NCBI RefSeq assembly: GCF_030412965.1
Contig: NZ_JAUHJQ010000003.1
Span: 301,593 to 365,592, forward strand
DNA length: 64,000 bases
From: Nocardioides oceani
Lineage (GTDB): Bacteria; Actinomycetota; Actinomycetes; Propionibacteriales; Nocardioidaceae
Direction of reading: 5' to 3'
Shown: positions 61,305 to 64,000 of the stretch, piece after piece
Numbering within the stretch: position 1 is the first letter of the stretch
Layout of the letters: every line of letters starts with the position of its first letter
Translations under genes and position numbers: made by a program
The notes under the pieces: generated by a model
Told to the model about the DNA's origin: nothing
The model's input: only the letters and a program-made list of their open reading frames with translations
Database searches by the model: none

Positions 61305-62990
61305 GTGACCAGCACCGACCGCCCCGTCGACGCCGCCTCCGACCGGTACGTCGAGCAGCTCGCGGCGCTCGACCCGGTCTCGGCGACGTACCTCGGCGTC
61401 GCCGGGCACGAGCACCGGCTCACCGACCTCTCCCCGGAGGGGTACGACGCGCGGGAGGAGCTCACCCGCCGCGCGCTGGCCGAGGTCACCGCCGCGACGC
61501 CGGTCGACGCGCGCGAGGCCGTGGCGCGCGACGCCTTCCGCGAGCGGCTCGGCCTCGAGGTCGACCGCTACGACGCGGGTGTCGTCCGGTCCGAGGTCTC
61601 GGTGATCGCCAGCGGCCTCCACGACCTGCGGCAGGTCTTCGACCTGATGGACACCGGCTCGACCGAGGGCTGGGAGGCGGTCGACGCCCGCCTCGCGGCG
61701 GTCCCGGCGGTGCTCGAGGGCTACCGGGTCACGCTGGCCGAGGAAGCGGCGCGCGGGCACGTGTCCGCCGTGCGGCAGTACGTCGAGGTCGCCGAGCAGG
61801 TGCGCGGGTGGACCGGCCAGCAGGGGGCCGGCGGCGACGTCTTCTCCGCGCTCGTCGCCCGCAGCGGCCGGTCCGGTGCGCTGCAGGCGCAGCTGGAGCA
61901 GCACGCCGCCGCCGCGACCCGGGCGCTCGCCGACACCGGGCTTTTCCTCGAGGACGAGATGGCCCCGCGCGGCCGGGAGCGCGACGCGGTCGGGCGCGAG
62001 GCCTACGCCCTGGCCTCGCGCTACTTCCTCGGTGCCGAGGTCGACCTCGAGAGCACCTACCTGTGGGGCTGGGCGGAGCTGCACCGGATCACCGAGGACA
62101 TGGCGCGGACCGCCGACCGGATCCTGCCGGGCGGCTCGGTGGACGAGGCCGTGGCCGCGCTCGAGGCGGACCCGGCGCGGACCATCCACGGCCGCGAGGC
62201 CTTCCGGGACTGGATGCAGGAGCTGGCCGACCGCACCATCGCCGAGCTCGACGGCGTGCACTTCGACGTCCCCGAGCCGGTGCGGCGCATCGAGTGCATG
62301 CTCGCCCCCACCAACGACGGCGGCATCTACTACACCGGTCCGTCCGAGGACTTCGCCCGCCCGGGGCGGATGTGGTGGTCGGTCCCCGACGGCATCGAGG
62401 ACTTCGCGCCGTGGAAGGAGGTCACCACGGTCTTCCACGAGGGCGTGCCCGGCCACCACCTCCAGGTCGGGCAGACGGCGTACCGCTCGGAGCTGCTCAA
62501 CCGCTGGCAGCGGCTGATGTGCTGGGTCAGTGGCCACGGCGAGGGCTGGGCGCTGTACGCCGAGCGGCTGATGGACGACCTCGGCCACCTGGCCGACCCG
62601 GCGGACCGGCTCGGCATGCTCGACGCCCAGGGCTTCCGCGCCGCCCGGGTCGTCGTGGACATCGGGATGCACCTGGAGCTGGAGATCCCTCGCGACAACC
62701 CGTTCGGGTTCCACCCCGGCGAGCGGTGGACGCCCGACCTCGGGCTCGCCTTCATGCGCCGGCACTCGCGGATGGACGACCCGACGATCCGGTTCGAGGT
62801 CAAGCGCTACCTCGGGTGGCCGGGCCAGGCGCCGTCGTACAAGGTCGGCGAGCGGATCTGGCTCGAGGCCCGCGAGGAGGCCCAGGCCCGCGCCGGCGCC
62901 GCGTTCGACCTCAGGGCGTTCCACCGGGCCGCGCTCGACCTGGGCTCGCTCGGCCTCGACCCGCTCAAGCAGGCGCTCGCCCGCCTCTGA
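61305..62990 (+). CDS. DUF885 family metallopeptidase-like protein
   Basis: A 561-residue, mostly helical protein of the DUF885 family, which has a gluzincin-like active site. The zinc motif is TTVFHEGVPGHHLQVGQ (two His and Glu of an HE-x-x-x-HH type), and a third ligand is probably Glu in GHGEGWALYAERLMDDLG. An N-terminal helical region starts SDRYVEQLAALDPVSATYLG. The C-terminal LGWPGQAPSYKVGERIW is also family-typical. There is no signal peptide, so it is cytosolic, likely a peptidase on short peptides. The GTG follows a TAGGGT box. Confidence 0.93.
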   Translation: MTSTDRPVDAASDRYVEQLAALDPVSATYLGVAGHEHRLTDLSPEGYDAREELTRRALAEVTAATPVDAREAVARDAFRERLGLEVDRYDAGVVRSEVSVIASGLHDLRQVFDLMDTGSTEGWEAVDARLAAVPAVLEGYRVTLAEEAARGHVSAVRQYVEVAEQVRGWTGQQGAGGDVFSALVARSGRSGALQAQLEQHAAAATRALADTGLFLEDEMAPRGRERDAVGREAYALASRYFLGAEVDLESTYLWGWAELHRITEDMARTADRILPGGSVDEAVAALEADPARTIHGREAFRDWMQELADRTIAELDGVHFDVPEPVRRIECMLAPTNDGGIYYTGPSEDFARPGRMWWSVPDGIEDFAPWKEVTTVFHEGVPGHHLQVGQTAYRSELLNRWQRLMCWVSGHGEGWALYAERLMDDLGHLADPADRLGMLDAQGFRAARVVVDIGMHLELEIPRDNPFGFHPGERWTPDLGLAFMRRHSRMDDPTIRFEVKRYLGWPGQAPSYKVGERIWLEAREEAQARAGAAFDLRAFHRAALDLGSLGLDPLKQALARL

Positions 62991-63036
62991 GCCGACCCAC
63001 CTGCTGGGGTGGATGACGCGGGGCGGGTGCGGCGGT

Positions 63037-63042
63037 TAGCGT
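63037..63042 (+). promoter_or_regulatory. -10 box of the 131-aa protein gene
   Basis: TAGCGT ends 6 nt before the ATG at 63049. Confidence 0.5.
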
Positions 63043-63048
63043 CCCGGC

Positions 63049-63444
63049 ATGAGGCGCCCCCACGAGAACGTGGCGACCGTCCTGGTCGACCCGGCCGTGC
63101 TGCCCGAGCTCGAGCTGGACCTGATGGCGCTCGACCTGTGGGTCTGGCCCCTGGCCACCGCACCGATCGCCGGCGACGGCCCCCGCCTCGCCTTCCAGGT
63201 CCGGCGCCGGCTCGTGGAGGCGCGGCGCGGGACCTGGGACTGCGCCCGGGACTGGACGCCGGTCTGGGTCTCCTTCGGCCAGAGCTGGTACGACGGCGAC
63301 GAGCCGCTCCCGTGGTCGGCGCACCAGGCGCTGTGGACGGCGCTCGGCCGGCACGCCGACCGCGTCCGCCACACCGTCCGCCTCGGCGGCGTCCCACGCC
63401 TGCCGGTCCGGCACGAGCGGGGCGTCGAGCGGGACTCCGCCTGA
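63049..63444 (+). CDS. Hypothetical protein (131 aa)
   Basis: I do not recognise this family. The 131-residue protein is soluble, Trp-rich in its centre (LDLWVWPLATAP, VWVSFGQSWYDGDEPLPW) and basic at the end (HADRVRHTVRLGG). It has no signal peptide or membrane helix. The start is supported by a TAGCGT box 6 nt upstream. It follows the DUF885 gene by 58 bp and precedes a STAS gene that has its own -10 box, so it is probably monocistronic. Confidence 0.7.
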   Translation: MRRPHENVATVLVDPAVLPELELDLMALDLWVWPLATAPIAGDGPRLAFQVRRRLVEARRGTWDCARDWTPVWVSFGQSWYDGDEPLPWSAHQALWTALGRHADRVRHTVRLGGVPRLPVRHERGVERDSA

Positions 63445-63499
63445 CCCTCTGGTCCATGCGTGTTCGCGGACGTTCCGTGCACGAACGCCCGCTCCCTCC

Positions 63500-63505
63500 T
63501 ACGCT
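63500..63505 (+). promoter_or_regulatory. -10 box of the STAS gene
   Basis: TACGCT ends 7 nt before the GTG at 63513. Confidence 0.45.
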
Positions 63506-63512
63506 GCCTGCC

Positions 63513-63839
63513 GTGGACGGACGCACGCTCACCTTCAAGGCACAAGGAGACGTGCTGCGCGTCGCCGGCAGCGTGGACGAGGACATCGTCGCGGTCCTGC
63601 AGGAGCGGCTGGCCGACTTCGTCGCCGCCCACCGTGGCGGGGTCGTCTGGGTGGACGTCGACGAGGTCGACTTCCTCCCGAGCGCCGGCATCGGCGCGCT
63701 CGTCGCCGCCCAGGGTGCGGCCCTCCGCTCGGGCGGCCTGCTGACCCTCGTGGCCGCCGACGGGACGCTCGCGGCGCGGGTCTTCGGGCTGATGGGGATC
63801 GAGCACGACGCCGAGCTCCGAGGCCGTCCGACGGCCTGA
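63513..63839 (+). CDS. STAS-domain protein (anti-sigma factor antagonist type)
   Basis: A 108-residue single STAS domain. The strand LRVAGSVDEDIVAVLQERL opens the fold, VVWVDVDEVDFLPSAGIGAL contains the conserved phosphorylatable Ser (S57, in the D-x-S-G/A-x-GAL motif, here LPSAGIGAL), and a final helix-strand with LVAADGTLAARVF follows. Proteins of this type release sigma factors from anti-sigma kinases. No anti-sigma kinase gene adjoins it, so partners are elsewhere. The neighbouring stress loci with SigB-like promoters would fit such a system. The GTG follows a TACGCT box at 7 nt. Confidence 0.88.
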   Translation: MDGRTLTFKAQGDVLRVAGSVDEDIVAVLQERLADFVAAHRGGVVWVDVDEVDFLPSAGIGALVAAQGAALRSGGLLTLVAADGTLAARVFGLMGIEHDAELRGRPTA

Positions 63840-63861
63840 TCCGGGGAGGGACCACCCCGAT

Positions 63862-63891
63862 TTGGCACTTCACCACGGAGTCGCCTAATGT
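63862..63891 (+). promoter_or_regulatory. Strong sigma70-type promoter at right edge, probably of an rRNA operon
   Basis: TTGGCA (63862-63867) and TAATGT (63886-63891) are 18 bp apart, followed by TTTTCTCTGTCGCC. It is an unusually AT-rich core in this genome. From 63892 to the end of the window I see no open frame; the sequence looks like a structured leader. In related genomes a similar TTTTCTCTGTCGCC leader precedes 16S rRNA, as I recall, but no rRNA sequence is in view. Confidence 0.5.
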
Positions 63892-64000
63892 TTTCTCTGT
63901 CGCCAGGGAGCGGCGGGGAGCAAGGCCGGTCTGGTCGGGCTTCCGGCCCCGGGTTGACCGTCGCTCGTTCCTGTCGGGCCTTCTGCTTCGGATTCGTCCG

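Overview
The window is a 64 kb stretch of a very GC-rich actinobacterial chromosome. Strong third-position G/C bias, frequent GTG starts and many TANNNT boxes 6-8 nt before start codons (leaderless-type promoters) fit an actinobacterium. Gene content and dispersed palindromic repeats most resemble Nocardioides and relatives (Nocardioidaceae). That assignment rests on pattern recognition, not on a search. I saw no prophage, insertion sequence, CRISPR array, tRNA or rRNA gene. A strong sigma70-type promoter at the extreme right edge probably drives an rRNA operon lying beyond it.

Layout. 1-2.4 kb: start of a secreted protein, two small proteins and class II aldolase (fba). 2.4-3.8 kb: a winged-helix/PD-(D/E)XK-like gene bracketed by two copies of a hairpin repeat. 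3.8-12 kb: MFS transporter, DUF3151, a LysR/YeiH divergent pair with a clear operator, class I lysyl-tRNA synthetase, an HTH regulator and a lipid kinase. 12-16.2 kb: purA-purD and purB. 16.4-22.4 kb: ECF sigma plus membrane partner, Hsp20/MerR pair, thioredoxin, and an MFS/AhpD-like pair. 22.6-32.3 kb: HIT protein, purC, acyl-CoA ligase, purSQ-DUF3817, a secreted peptidoglycan-binding protein and purL. 32.3-41.4 kb: ArfB, a lipoprotein hydrolase, a 570-bp repeat-filled gap, Nei, sterol carrier protein, M20 peptidase, PucR regulator and a Tat-exported molybdenum hydroxylase. 41.5-48.7 kb: histidine kinase, sulfotransferase, purF-purM, DUF3073 and valine-type dehydrogenase. 48.8-64 kb: a signalling and stress region with a Ser/Thr kinase facing a sigma factor, a hybrid kinase with a beta-propeller hydrolase, a receiver-PAS kinase, two DUF2382 stress loci, SDR/SGNH enzymes, a DUF885 peptidase and a STAS protein.

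How the genes work together. Nine de novo purine genes (purF, D, S, Q, L, M, C, B, A) are dispersed over 35 kb in seven separate transcription units among unrelated genes. They cover most steps from PRPP to AMP; purN, purK/E and purH are not here. The gene order around fba-DUF3151-purA and purF-purM-DUF3073-vdh is a conserved actinobacterial arrangement as far as I recall.

The least explained signals are non-coding. At least four families of palindromic or tandem repeats sit in intergenic gaps, the best ones always 3' of a plus-strand gene and in one orientation. A promoter block is shared by both DUF2382 stress loci. The purA leader combines a terminator-like hairpin with a 7-codon upstream ORF. 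No single gene cluster stands out as an obvious new system. The nuclease-like gene flanked by hairpin repeats is the best candidate for an undescribed repeat-associated element.
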